Shown here: positions 49,223 through 60,303 of the stretch, piece after piece | Layout: every line of letters begins with the position of its first letter | Numbering within the stretch: the first letter of the stretch is position 1 | Assembly: GCF_030272615.1 (NCBI RefSeq) | Contig: NC_081408.1 | Span: 201,896,341 to 201,960,340 of the forward strand | DNA length: 64,000 nucleotides | Direction of reading: 5' to 3' | Source of the DNA: Cryptomeria japonica | Taxonomy: Eukaryota; Streptophyta; Pinopsida; Cupressales; Cupressaceae | The notes under the pieces: model-generated | What the model was told of the DNA's origin: nothing | Database searches by the model: none | Seen by the model: only the letters and a program-made list of their open reading frames with translations | Translations under genes and position numbers: made by a program

Positions 49223-49779
49223 ATCACATACTTCTCCCATCACTTAACTGAAATTTTCAAAACATGATGTATGTAAAGTGCAAATTTCTTTTCCTTTCAA
49301 TGGTGACTTTTTCACCTTATAAGGAACTTATAATTTCATAAAATTGTTGAGGAATACCTGGTAAAATAACTACCAATACTATTCACTTCTTATTTCTCTT
49401 TGACTAGACCTTCAATCTCAAAACTCCAAGCCTTTGTTACCTCTTTGCTGTAAATTGACCAAATCCTTTAAAATTGTTGCAATAATGCACACTAGTGCAG
49501 AGATCTTTCAAAGTCGCCACTCACTGTTGTGAGAATTTATAAAATTATTCATAGAACATGAATAGATTTGAACTAATACCAAGATAAAAGGATAACAAAT
49601 TTTCAACACTTCAATGAGAATTGACTCTTATGACAAAAATAAGACATTCATGACTTTCACACAACAAATAACCACAGATCTGAAAATACTTTCAGATTTA
49701 CAACACTTTTATGACTCTTTCCTCAAATTGGATAGGCACAACTCAGAGATTCAATTCAACATGAGTTATTACAACACAT

Positions 49780-49796
49780 CCCCAACAGAGTCACCA
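49780..49796 (-). promoter_or_regulatory. Primer-binding-site-like motif of the non-autonomous element
   Basis: TGGTGACTCTGTTGGGG on the minus strand, four bases from the 5' LTR end. It is identical to the giant Gypsy motif at 29367-29385, supporting a shared primer tRNA and a common origin. Confidence 0.7.
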
Positions 49797-49800
49797 TTTT

Positions 49801-52800
49801 TGTTGTTCATAAAAAATGATTAACTCAAGTACACCAGCAATTGATCTATGAAGTAGCCAATTCAATCTATGAAGAACCTCAGGGCTTGGACAACATGAAA
49901 AGGATATGAATCCTTCTACTCTTCAAGCTCTGCAAAACCTAGGTGGGTATACCTTTGATGCTTAAAATTCAGACTCATTACCCACATATGACAACATCAG
50001 TAAAACAAATAGATCTCATAAATGGTTCAAAAACAAGGAGGGTACTGTAGATAGGCTAGATCTACATTGACAACTCAACAATGTTTGAATCATGAGATGG
50101 AGGGACACTACCATAGAACATAAAATAAAGGTGGATATTCTGATTTGATTTTAAAATGATGTTCTAACAACCCTTCAATGTTACAAAAGACTAGTGCCTT
50201 ATCCAGGCCACAGAGTCATCCATAAAACTCGAAGAGAAATCTCAGATACAAGTTCCTTTCAACATTAAATTTTCATGTATCAATGCCTTACATTAATACA
50301 ATTTTCTACTCTGTCATAAAATCATGCTTACACATCCAATATACATATTCAACATCATTAATGTTGGGTTTCAGGATTTAAATTCTTCCTTGAAGAATAC
50401 CTAAAAGACAAACATTACACTCTTAGAGAAGGCTAAAAGAGACAAATCCAAATTATCCTTGACAATATGAAATTGAATGAACCTAAATACATTTTGGAGA
50501 CAATTTCATGGAAAATCACACATGCCTTGAATATGTGTGAACCTGCGAACTGAAATAAGACCTACAGCAAATACAACACTGAAAACCTTGAAGAACACAC
50601 TGTCATTTGCAAAAATAAAAAGATGTTATCATTGGAATCTGCAATTTTGGATTTCCCCCTTGGAGAAAATCTCTCAAAAATTGGAACCCATACAATTAAG
50701 AAGAATTGGGAATAAGAAGGAGAGGGAAAAAGATCACAATCCATCAGGACATGCCAAGTGTCCCTTTTTCATAACTGCAAGAATATCTCATTTTCTTCCC
50801 ATGGAAACTTCTCCCAAAATATCCCATATTTGTTAAAACTAACTCAATACCTGCATTCCTCATCCCGAGGGCTTTTTGGTGATATATGATACTTGCTATT
50901 TTGGGCAAAACTGAGCCTCTGGACGAATTAATTCTTTTTATGCGTCCATCATTTAAATTTTTTTAATTTCTCCTATAGTCTGCGCTATACAATTTAACTT
51001 TGTTTTTTCACCCCTTTTTGGCTTGATGCCCTGCCACATGGCAGCCTCTGATTCACTAATAGGGTCCATTGGGCGCCACCTTGGATGACACCTCATCAAT
51101 CTGCCATGTGTCTGCCTCATCGCTACCATTGGGCTACTTGCTTGTCGGCCACATCGTTGCCACCTCAGTGCCATGTCATTGGCATGTCAGCAGGACTCAC
51201 GAGCTGGACCTGCCACCTATGTGCCATGTGTCTTTCGCCATTTCACAATGGTGAATGGACGTGCATCTTCGAGCTCTGAAATCATGTGCATCGTCAAATC
51301 ATCTTGAATATGCATGCTCTTTAACCCCTTGCCATTTTGCAAAGCTTAACCGGTGAGCATCTCCCTTTCATGAAATCGTGTCAGCCGTTGGATCTCCTAA
51401 AACATGCTCGATCTTTAGCTCTTGATTTTTCACTTGAGATTTTCGCTATTTCATAGGGTTTAACTGACAAGCATCTTTGGCTTGTGAATCAATGCCAACT
51501 GTCGATCTTGATGGAACCTGGTCACTGGTTAAGTCGTCAATTCTCTACAAAACTCACCTACCTCGGGATCCATGCATGTGTGGGTCCACTTGGTCACTAC
51601 TCGGCCTCCTTGGTTGCCTCGAGAAGCATGTCCAAGCATGTGGGGTCCATCTAGGCACCCAACCAACACCTTATGTTAAAAGCCTTCAAGGCTTTGACAC
51701 TATGGTAGCGTGGAGTCTTGATTTTAAATATTAAAATATCCCATTCCCCAGCCAATGTGGGATAAATGTATTTTGCCTCACAATGTGCATTTTGAAAGTT
51801 TCTGAGTTTTTCATGGCTGCCAATATATTTGTTTGGGATTTTAATACACCTTGCTTCGTACCAAACACAAAGGAGAGACTTTGGATGCTTCAAACTTGTC
51901 AATTACCATCAATTCCATGTTCCATGCAAAGGAGGGGGCTGCCAGTTTCAACCTTTTACAAAGCCAAATGCATTGCTTCTAAAGCTTCTGTTGAAGTTTT
52001 AATTATTTATTGCCATCTTTTACTGCCATGCAGGAGGATTTTATTTTGAACCTTCAATGTTGCAATTTCTTGAGAGTTTCTTGAGCTATTTTGTAAACCA
52101 TGCAGAGGGGAGAGAAAAATGTTGTTGCATGTGCTATTGGTTAAATGCTGCCCTCCAAACTCTATACAGAGGATTAAACTATTATTTTCTTGTAGTTGAA
52201 AGTATCTACAACCTCCAACAGGCCCACACTATACATCTGCAAATCATGGCAATTGATATTTGCATGAAGATTTCAACTACTGAACATTGCCCATTCTGTC
52301 ACGCATGGGATAAGGGAGGACTACTATTTGCATTTGATTGAAAGCTTGTAAAACTTCTAAAACTCCATTCCATCTTCAATGCCTTTACCCATCCATACTG
52401 CTACTGAATACATTGGTTTTAAAAGCAAAAACCCTTTACCATGCCACATTCTGCAATTTTATTTGCATTTGGTTGAAATTTTAATAAGAATTGACCCATA
52501 TGTGTTTGGACACACAATAGGGAGGATTTTCCTGGGTTTCACTTCCAACTACCAATGTGCATTTTCTTTAAGCATTTTCTGCCTTTTCTTTTGCTTTAAA
52601 AAGCTCAATGTGCCCTTTTCACTTTACGACAAGGAGGAGATTGTTTGCTACTAATTGCAATTTTAATGAAAGTTTATACACAACCCTTTACATTTTTACT
52701 GGCAAAGGAGAATGTTGGCAGAGGGTGTGGAGTTGCATTTGGTACAATAAACAGCTTTTTTAACCAGCCGCGGTAGAGGGGGGTTATTTTAGCTTTACAC

Positions 52801-54402
52801 CAGGCAATGCATAGTTTCAGATTTAATGCCTCTTACATGCCCAGCCATAGGCATTTGCTTTGAAACTCTCAATTGCCTTTAAACACCATCACCATTTTCC
52901 AAGGAGAACATTGGCATTTATTTGAAACTTACTAAAAACTCATCCTCACCTGCACATTGCGTTGGATTTGGCTTAACGCCAGCCAATTTCATTTCACGTT
53001 GCCCCCTTTCTATAGTTATTATATATGTATCAAACTTGATGGACATATACATGAAGTACTAACATCCATATATGACAAAAAATGAAATAAAATAGTCTCC
53101 CATTAAACCAATTTGCCAATTGAAGTCAAGCTAGTGTTAATATGCAATACTATGAATTAAAACCATTTTTGCCATAAAACCAACACTGTAAGGGCATGAG
53201 CCAGGTCGGGCCCCAAAGTGGGTTTGACTAAAACAAATTTCATTTTCATGTACCTGACCTTCGTAATGCTCCAAGAACCTTAAACACACCTCTGGAATTG
53301 CTCGGCACCATTTTCGGATCATTAAATTGAGTTTGGCAACTTTCAGGCACCTATGCCACATTTTTGCATTTAATCGTGAAGACGTAATTTTCAAACCAGT
53401 CAAAACACCTCTCTAGACCTGGCCATCTGACAGGCGTGTACTCTGATATACAAGCATGAACTCTACCAAATAGTTTTTCAAGATAAAACCTGAGTGAAAA
53501 GATATTAATTGTCAAAAATGACCAACTGGCTTTGTCGACACTATAGACCTGATGAAGTCAATGCACAAGCAACACATGATACCCTTCTTAAAAATATCTA
53601 GCGATCTCCGTAGACCCTCAAATCTGAGGCATGGGTACCTTGAAGTACATATAAAATATTAAAATTCTCAATTTGACCAAAAGGATGATTGGGTGCAAAT
53701 GGTACGCTCATGAAAATAACAACTTTAATTGATACGACAATGAAAGTACGGATCACTGAAAAAGATGACTCAAGAAACCCTTTTGAAAACTGATCAAATA
53801 GATTGGCAGGAGCTTGAAATTTGAAACATAGCTTGTCATTTATACCAACAATAGTTCGGAACAAACATTCTGACATGAATCTTAGTGAGGCAAATTTTAC
53901 ACTTGTGCAAAACAGGGCTCCGACTAGCAGCTGAAACAGAGACTTTTCAAACCATACAAACTACAAACAAAATGAGCTAGGTAAACTGAACAAATGGATT
54001 CATAAGGACTTGAAATTTTGCATGCTAACTCACATTTATGCATAGACTTGAATCCATTTTTAAATTATTCATGATGATCAACAAGGCAAAAGGTATAGGC
54101 ACTCCAAGTAGGCTACTTGGTAAAATTTGCATATGTGCCTAAAATGCACTTTCAGCTCACCACTTGAAATGGGTACCTGATAAACCGATCCAAACTGAAT
54201 TATGAAAGTTGTAAAACACTACATAGGCCAAATGAAAGGTGTACAACAAGTTTCCCAAGCCTTACCCTTTGAAAATCAACTGGCTCTATTTTACCCTCTC
54301 TAACTAGGCCACCTGAATGAGATTAGGTGCCTTTCTAAAAATGCAATATCAAAATTTCAAAATGGGGCCCAAAACTTGACTCAAATTTAATGAGTCCCAA
54401 CA
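49801..54402 (-). repeat. 5' LTR of the non-autonomous element
   Basis: 4602 bp, + strand start TGTTGTTCAT, end GAGTCCCAACA, with proper TG...CA ends. It is collinear with 42490-47066. Repeat-module units lie near 51232, 51329 and 51438. The coding-like remnant lies at 53137-53876. The remainder is AT-rich and without a supported gene. Confidence 0.9.
53137..53876 (-). pseudogene. Coding-like remnant inside the non-autonomous LTR (right copy)
   Basis: Starts MSECLFRTIVGINDKLCFKF at 53876, open for 92 residues, then continues with stops and frame changes through sequence that matches the left LTR copy at 45832-46520. Both copies keep similar residues, but no domain is recognised. Confidence 0.35.
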
Positions 54403-54407
54403 CCTTT

Positions 54408-55292
54408 CAGGACATCTAGATGTAAAATAACCATTCTTATTATATTTTAAACATTTAAAAAGTGCTTTTACTTCATACTTACTTCCTACTAGTCCTTTAG
54501 GAACTCTTCTAGAAAATAGGGCTTCAAGATTCTCAAATTCTTCATATCCTGTCTTCATATCATCCAATTCCTTCACATGCAAAGCTTTCTAATCTTGCTT
54601 GCTGGTTGATGATGTAAATGCATGAAAAATAGGTTCAGACTTCACAATTCTAGAAGGTCCAAATTCTTCAAGCTCAAAAGCAGATAATTTCCCAACCAAG
54701 GTATCCCTATTGATAGAAGTATTTGCCATTTTTCTTAATTCATTAATTGTAGTAGCCTTTGTCTTATAAGATGGTGGTAAAGCTCTCAAAAATTTATAAA
54801 CTATTTCATATTCACTCAGAGATCCACCACAACATTGAATTCCCATGACAATTTCATTTACCCTTTCCATTAATTCAGTAATCCTTTCATCTTCTTCCAT
54901 CTTCAAATTCTCATATCTCACCCCTAACCATCAATTTTAGCAATCTTAATAGTAGGGTCACCTTCAATTAGGGTATCCAACTTGTCCCATATAGCTTTTG
55001 TTGTTGATTTGTTAGTCAATCCCACTATTTGTTGATCAGAAAGTGTGCACAAGAGGGATTCTCTAGATCTACAATCATTCTAAAGCTCCTTATCCAAGTT
55101 TGTTAGAGGAGGATTTCCAGATACCAAATTAAAAGGAGTAACCCCATTCTCAATGATCTCCCAAATTTCCTTACCAAGACATCTCAGATGAGTCTCCATC
55201 TGAATCTTCCATACTTAGTAATCTGTTCAAAAAAGCCTAGGAATTTCTCTCTGGAAGATAGCTGCAGATGAACTTGAACTATTAGATGCCAT
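54408..55292 (-). pseudogene. Copia-2 gag, split by the nested element
   Basis: The ATG at 55292 begins MASNSSSSSAAIFQRE, the usual Ser-rich Copia gag start. The UBN2/gag-polypeptide region follows (AIWDKLDTLIEGDP, then ERVNEIVMGIQ and FLRALPPSYKTKATT). The zinc knuckle is CLKYNKNGYFTSRCPER, and the nested element interrupts right there at 54402-54408; gag resumes at 42489 with NKRNSRFEERDRRSF. A few stops are present, including one after STSKQD. Confidence 0.9.
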
Positions 55293-55335
55293 AGGATATT
55301 CCTCAAGCGGTTATGCTTCTACAAAGAGGACCAAA

Positions 55336-55348
55336 GCTTTGATACCAA
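55336..55348 (-). promoter_or_regulatory. Copia-2 primer-binding site
   Basis: TTGGTATCAAAGC on the minus strand, one base after the 5' LTR end. It matches the TGGTATCAGAGC primer site typical of plant Copia elements (initiator tRNA-Met) with one change. Confidence 0.85.
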
Positions 55349-55349
55349 T

Positions 55350-56549
55350 TGTTAGACAGTTCAAATAACCAAAGGACAACTGAGAGGGGGCAGGTGAATT
55401 AGTTGTCACCAGATTACCGGAACACATAAGATCAATACCAGAATACTTAAACCAATTACCGAAGTAGCAGATATACCAATTAAGCACAACCATCAATTAG
55501 TGAATAAATACAAACCACATGACACCAATATTTTTTACGTGGAAAACCTGGTAAAAGGAAAAACCATGGTGGGAAGCCTACCCACAGTCAGATAATACTT
55601 CTACATTAAGTATGTGATTACAAATTGAGGGGCAAACACTTTTAGGAAGGCCAATAGCCTAGATCACACTACTCATTGCAAAAGGAGTCTCACTGACTAC
55701 ATAGCAATCCGGACTACAATCTAGAAGGAAGAATGAACCGCAATAATAACATCTCCTATGTCTGAATACTGTTCTGGTTAAGCTCAATACTAGACGACTT
55801 AAATCTCTTTCATAAACCCAACTCGATTACCTATGATCAACCAAATCCTTTGCATGAATGATTATTAAATTATTTTCTTGCATTCCATATCCCATGATCT
55901 ACAAAGAGATCATGCACATATATATGCAAATCCTCAACCTTAAACAATTAGGTTAGTGACCAAACAATAATACCTATTACATAATTATTAAACATGATGG
56001 CCTAAGACCAATAAAATATCATCCAACTCATAAGTCATTCTAGAAACACATTGAGAAGTCCCAACAATACGTTACATTAATTCGCTCCATAACCTAGATA
56101 GCATAGGACCAATTTAGGTCTACACATGCTAAAGAAATGATCCGAATCAGTCAAGGCTTGAACGTGATCACCATCAGCATCTTGAATCCCTAATAGGAGC
56201 TGTACGAACACCACTTATGCATAGTATCAAAAGATCTTCAACAAATCTCTATCAGTGAAACCCTCACCGGATCAATAAATCATGCTTACTAGCATGTAAG
56301 ATAGCATCCGATCACCAAATAAATACCAGCTAACTAAACATATATCTGAGTAGCATGAATAGAAGATCTAAGCCAATTCCATAAGCCAAAACATACCGGA
56401 GTATACCAGATCAACATGATTGTACCAACCAAAAACCAAACATCCTACGAGGACCAACCAGATACTAGTAAATAGCCAAAGCAGCCAGTGTTGACATCAA
56501 TGACAAAACATCAATGCAACACATAACCAATTCCTCCAAATTGCCAATA
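55350..56549 (-). repeat. Copia-2 5' LTR
   Basis: 1200 bp, + strand TGTTAGACAG to TTGCCAATA, followed by the target duplication GTTAT. It is collinear with 37998-39212 with many small differences. Confidence 0.92.
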
Positions 56550-56554
56550 GTTAT

Positions 56555-57218
56555 TACTTAGAGAGTTTGAGTGTGTATTAGCAAGTTGAACGAGTGAGAG
56601 GGTCTAATCGATAGAGACAGAGTAAGCGATAAATTGTTATACTCTTAACTATCAAGCATACCTGTAAGGAGTGATTGGTTAGGAAGGCATCCAGAGTGAC
56701 ACTATGAAGTGTTAGGATTAGAGAGAGAAGAAAGGTTGGGAGTAACCGGTGAGTGATCAGAGAGACTAATTTGATAACTGGTAGTGTCAGAACCAGTAAA
56801 GAAGAGGAGGTTGTTAACCAACAGAAATCCATTCATCAAGTATTGCAGAACTCATTCACAACTAGGTGCTATCATTAAATCAAACTTCTGTTTCATTATA
56901 TTACATCGAGTTGGTGCTTGGTGCAGGGGTTTGTGCCATAAATCATTGTAATCTATTGTTTCATTGTGAGGCTAGATTGGAGTAGTAGAATCCAACAATA
57001 TTTCTCATCGAGGTTTTTCCCATATTGGGTTTTCCTCATACATCTAGTGTTTTGGGTTATCCATTTGTGTGTTTGCCTCTTTTGATATCCACTCTTATAT
57101 TATTAGTTTTTTTGTTTAAAGTTTGGGTTGATAACCATTATTCCAAGCTTGGTTTAAATAGAAAAGTTTTCAAGAACCACTGATTCATCCCCCTCTTAGT
57201 GGTACATTGTGTGCAACA
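56555..57218 (+). repeat. Copia-1 3' LTR, second part
   Basis: Continues the LTR interrupted by Copia-2. It ends ATTCATCCCCCTCTTAGTGG, then ...GTGCAACA at 57218, the typical plant Copia LTR end. Total LTR length is about 1693 bp over both parts. Confidence 0.82.
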
Positions 57219-58907
57219 AAATAGTGATATTGCAGCTATGATTTAGTCTATGTGAGGAGATAACCTTCCAGGGGCATATGATATTTTCATAAGTGTAAAA
57301 AATTGTCTAATACAGGCTAGGAAGTTTTCCCCTATACCTCTAATGCCTTTGTTCCTAGAGCCTCCTATTCCAATGGTTTCCATGATCCTTCTACTCACAC
57401 TTTCACTTCCTCCATCTTTTGAAATTCAAGAGCTCAAGGCTTCTATGGAAGCTTTGATGCAAAAAATGAGCCAACAGATGCAAGGGTTTAGGAATGAGTT
57501 GGTCTTAGTTAAGAGACAGTTGCCGCAGGCTAACAGTAGGCCTTATCAACTCCAAGATTATAATTATCAGCATCAGAGTTCCAATTTCCAAGGAACAAAC
57601 CAATAGACAAATGCTAGACCCTTGAATAGATTGAATTCCTCAAGTGCAAGTACCTCAAAATCACTAGTGCCAACACAAAACAACCTTGCTCAAGAGAAAT
57701 ATTGGTATATTGCATGCAATCAGCCACACAATCAAACCTCATGTCAGAATGGTGAGTTTTTTCAAGCCCTAGTTGCACAAGAGGAGCCAACAACATCAGG
57801 GAAACAACACTTTGATGATTATTCAAGTCATCCACAAGGAGATACAACTTTTATGAATTGGCAGGAGGCTAATTTTTGTGGAATAAAACAAAAAAGTGGG
57901 GACAATGTGGCTAGGAATACAAGATCAAAAAAGAGGGCCATAGACCCTAGTGTTTCTTCTAACACAACAACTCAAAATTCATAGATCACTTTTCAATCCC
58001 CAATTCCTAAGGTATCTAATGGGTTGACTGATCCAAATAGAGAATCAAACATGAATCAAAATGTCAAGAAGGGAGAGCCACCTAAGGCTCCTATAATATC
58101 AAAATTGGACCTTATTTCTACAAAGGTCCCTACTAAGGTTTCCATCCCCTTTAATATTGTTGAACAAATGAAGAAGGCCAACCTCAATGTGTCTGTGTGA
58201 GATTCTCTTTCTATTCAACCTCAAAGATATCTAGTTCAAGAAGCCCTAAAGGGGATTGATGTTGTAGAAGGATCCGATGAAGGTTGCAGCTCTTAAATTT
58301 CTACAAGCCTAGTGCAACCTTTGGAGGCAGATAATACAAAGAAAATTAGTAAGCCTCCCCCTTTTTATCTATCATTAATCATAGGAGATAAACTTGTTCA
58401 TAATTGCATGATACATAGTGGGGCTATTAGTTTAGTTATGCCTAAGGGAATAGCTGAACACCTAGGTATCAAATATGAACCTATAACAAGAGGGGTGGTA
58501 CAACTTGATGGCACATCGATTCTGATTGTAGGGGTCATTAAAGATTAGAATCTAACCTTGCATTCTTGCTTGGGTTGTATTATGTTGCAAGACATCTTAG
58601 TGATTGACCTCCCTCATTATTTTTCCATTAGTCTATCTAGGGAATTCACTGCTAAGATAGGTGGCTACCTATCTTCTTATTGGTCTCACATTTTGTTTAG
58701 GAGAATATATGTAACCAAAGTAACTATTAGGGATGAAACTATTTTCAATGATCACATTGAACCCTACACCCCAAGTCATATCAACATGAATTTTACTCTC
58801 CATGAGGAGAAATAAGAAGTTTCAATAAGAGAGCCTGCAACTCAGTTGGAGAAGGTTTTCGATTGCCTACTTGATGAATAGGCAAATGAATTTCAGTTTG
58901 ATCCTAT
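57219..58907 (+). pseudogene. Athila-like Gypsy gag C-terminal part and protease
   Basis: The gag end has a coiled-coil-like segment (MEALMQKMSQQMQGF) and a degenerate zinc knuckle (WYIACNQPHNQTSCQNGEF), then a polar linker with stops. The protease region begins PPPFYLSLIIGDKL, followed by NCMIHSGAISLVMP, where His replaces the catalytic Asp, and GVVQLDGTSILIVGVIKD, then IGGYLSSYWSHILF. This layout matches Athila-group Gypsy elements. It ends at FQFDPID, where the chromovirus LTR is inserted. At least seven in-frame stops occur. Confidence 0.8.
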
Positions 58908-59758
58908 TGATGAGATTAAAGACACAGGAGGATGCCCCTATCCCCAATCTCTCAAAAGAAGATAGTAACATGCATGGACTATTGAAGCAGTCACCGGTGA
59001 GGAGGGACCGCAAGGAGATCAGCCCAGACTGATCAAAAAGAGTAAACACAATGGAAACACACAAATATGATGAAGGGAATGCAGAAAATATAGTTTAATT
59101 GCATGAAATTTAATTACATCCAACCGGTAACAACTCTGTTACAACATACCGACACACATGCCTGGTAGAATAGGTCACAACCAGGCCTTGAATTGAAAGA
59201 TCTATTTTCTAGGCACAATCTATCTATTTGATACTCTAATTGATTCTAATTTCATTACATTCTAAAGCATGATTACAAATATATATCAATCCAAAAGATC
59301 CATCGGCCTGAAAGAGATAAAAACCTGAAGAACAAGACCTAATGTGCAAAATGAACAAGGTTGACCTCTGCAAAGATATTCCTCCCAAAGGATGAAAATG
59401 TAGAAGGTATGACACATGCCAAGAAACATTGAGATCAATTCTCAAGGCTTTGCAAGCTTTAGAATGGGTTCCAATAGATCACCAGAATAGGTCTCAGGCA
59501 ATTGGTAACAAAGGAACAACCAGTAACAAGAAACTGTCATGGAAACTGGTAGTGATATCTTACCAGAAAGTGATCAAAATGTGATGCAGTTTGAAAGAAA
59601 GAAAGATGATCAAGTATTCAAGTAGAATCCAACTCCATAGGATCCAGTGAGCCAAAATCGGGACACATAGAAAGAAAATTGAAACTTTAAACAAAACAGA
59701 AAGGAAAATGTTTTTGGTTGATCCAAGATTGCTGTGAACTGGGGATGCTCCTACATCA
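58908..59758 (-). repeat. Putative 3' LTR of a chromovirus
   Basis: On the minus strand the tract starts TGATGTAGGAGCATCCCC and ends CTCATCA at 58908, giving inverted TGATG...CATCA ends and a length of 851 bp. It lies just after the chromodomain, where the 3' LTR is expected. The partner LTR is outside the window, so the boundaries are tentative. The candidate target site before it is CCTAT (58903-58907). Confidence 0.55.
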
Positions 59759-59814
59759 AACATCAGGTGTTAATGAAAAGTGAGCCTCTCACTTTGCTGA
59801 GGTCAGAGGGAAAC

Positions 59815-60303
59815 CAAGGTGGTCTACCTCTACTTGAGAAATCCAAGATTAATCTTCAACTGGTATGCTCTTCCACTTCACAATATAATCTTTGTACTAA
59901 TTGTTTCGGGTAATACACAGAATCCTACCATCCAAAATCTCTTCAATTTGATCTGGTTCCTTCTAGGGCAATTTTTTCTCAAGGTCTACAATACTATCCT
60001 TACTAAATTTTGGTTCATGGTACTCATGAAGATCTACAATGTTGAATATAGGTGAAATACTTAGACTATCTGGTAGCTCCACTTCATATGCATTTCCAGA
60101 ACTTAACTTTCTCAAAATATTACAGGGTCCAAAATTCTTCATCTGCAACTTATTATAAGTTCCAACTGGGAATCTCTATTTTCTCAAATATACCATAACT
60201 TAATTGCCAAATTAAAATTCCTTAGGTCTCCTCTTCTCATCTTCCTTCTCTTTATATTTATTGTTCATGTCTTCCAAATACTATTTAACCTGAATATGCA
60301 ATG
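59815..60303 (-). pseudogene. Chromovirus integrase C-terminus and chromodomain
   Basis: The minus strand shows the Gypsy integrase C-terminal region (EDMNNKYKEKEDEKRRPKEF, then VMVYLRK, RFPVGTYNKLQMKNFG, and SGNAYEVELPDSLSIS), then a chromodomain at about 59815-59950 with EEILDGRIL, YKDYIVKWKSIPVED and SWISQVEVDHLG. A chromodomain at this place marks the chromovirus branch of Ty3/Gypsy; it is thought to direct integration to particular chromatin. Several stops interrupt it. Upstream coding sequence is cut off at 60303 by the third giant LTR. Confidence 0.85.

Larger units (their letters stand above)
42490..54402 (-). mobile_element. Giant-LTR non-autonomous element with acidic reading frame
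   Basis: LTRs at 42490-47066 and 49801-54402 flank an internal region of only 2734 bp. CCTTT at 42485-42489 and 54403-54407 is the target duplication, and the insertion splits Copia-2 gag at CPER. The internal region has a primer-site motif identical to that of the giant Gypsy but no gag, protease, reverse transcriptase or integrase. This is the layout of a LARD-type element, except that the internal region holds a long acidic reading frame. Mobilisation would depend on proteins from elsewhere, perhaps the giant Gypsy family. Confidence 0.9.
37998..56549 (-). mobile_element. Copia-2: full-length but defective Ty1/Copia element
   Basis: LTRs at 37998-39212 and 55350-56549 are flanked by GTTAT at 37993-37997 and 56550-56554, a perfect 5-bp target duplication inside Copia-1's 3' LTR. 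In element order it has 5' LTR, primer site, gag, then the nested 11.9-kb element, then protease, integrase, reverse transcriptase, RNase H, polypurine tract and 3' LTR. Without the nested element it is about 6.6 kb, typical of Copia. The reverse transcriptase has lost its first half and many stops are present. Confidence 0.93.

Noticed and set aside
58908-59758. Placing the chromovirus LTR start after the GGAGCATCCCC motif instead of before it
   Set aside because: The alternative start would not begin with TG; the chosen ends give TGATG...CATCA. Without the partner LTR the choice stays tentative.
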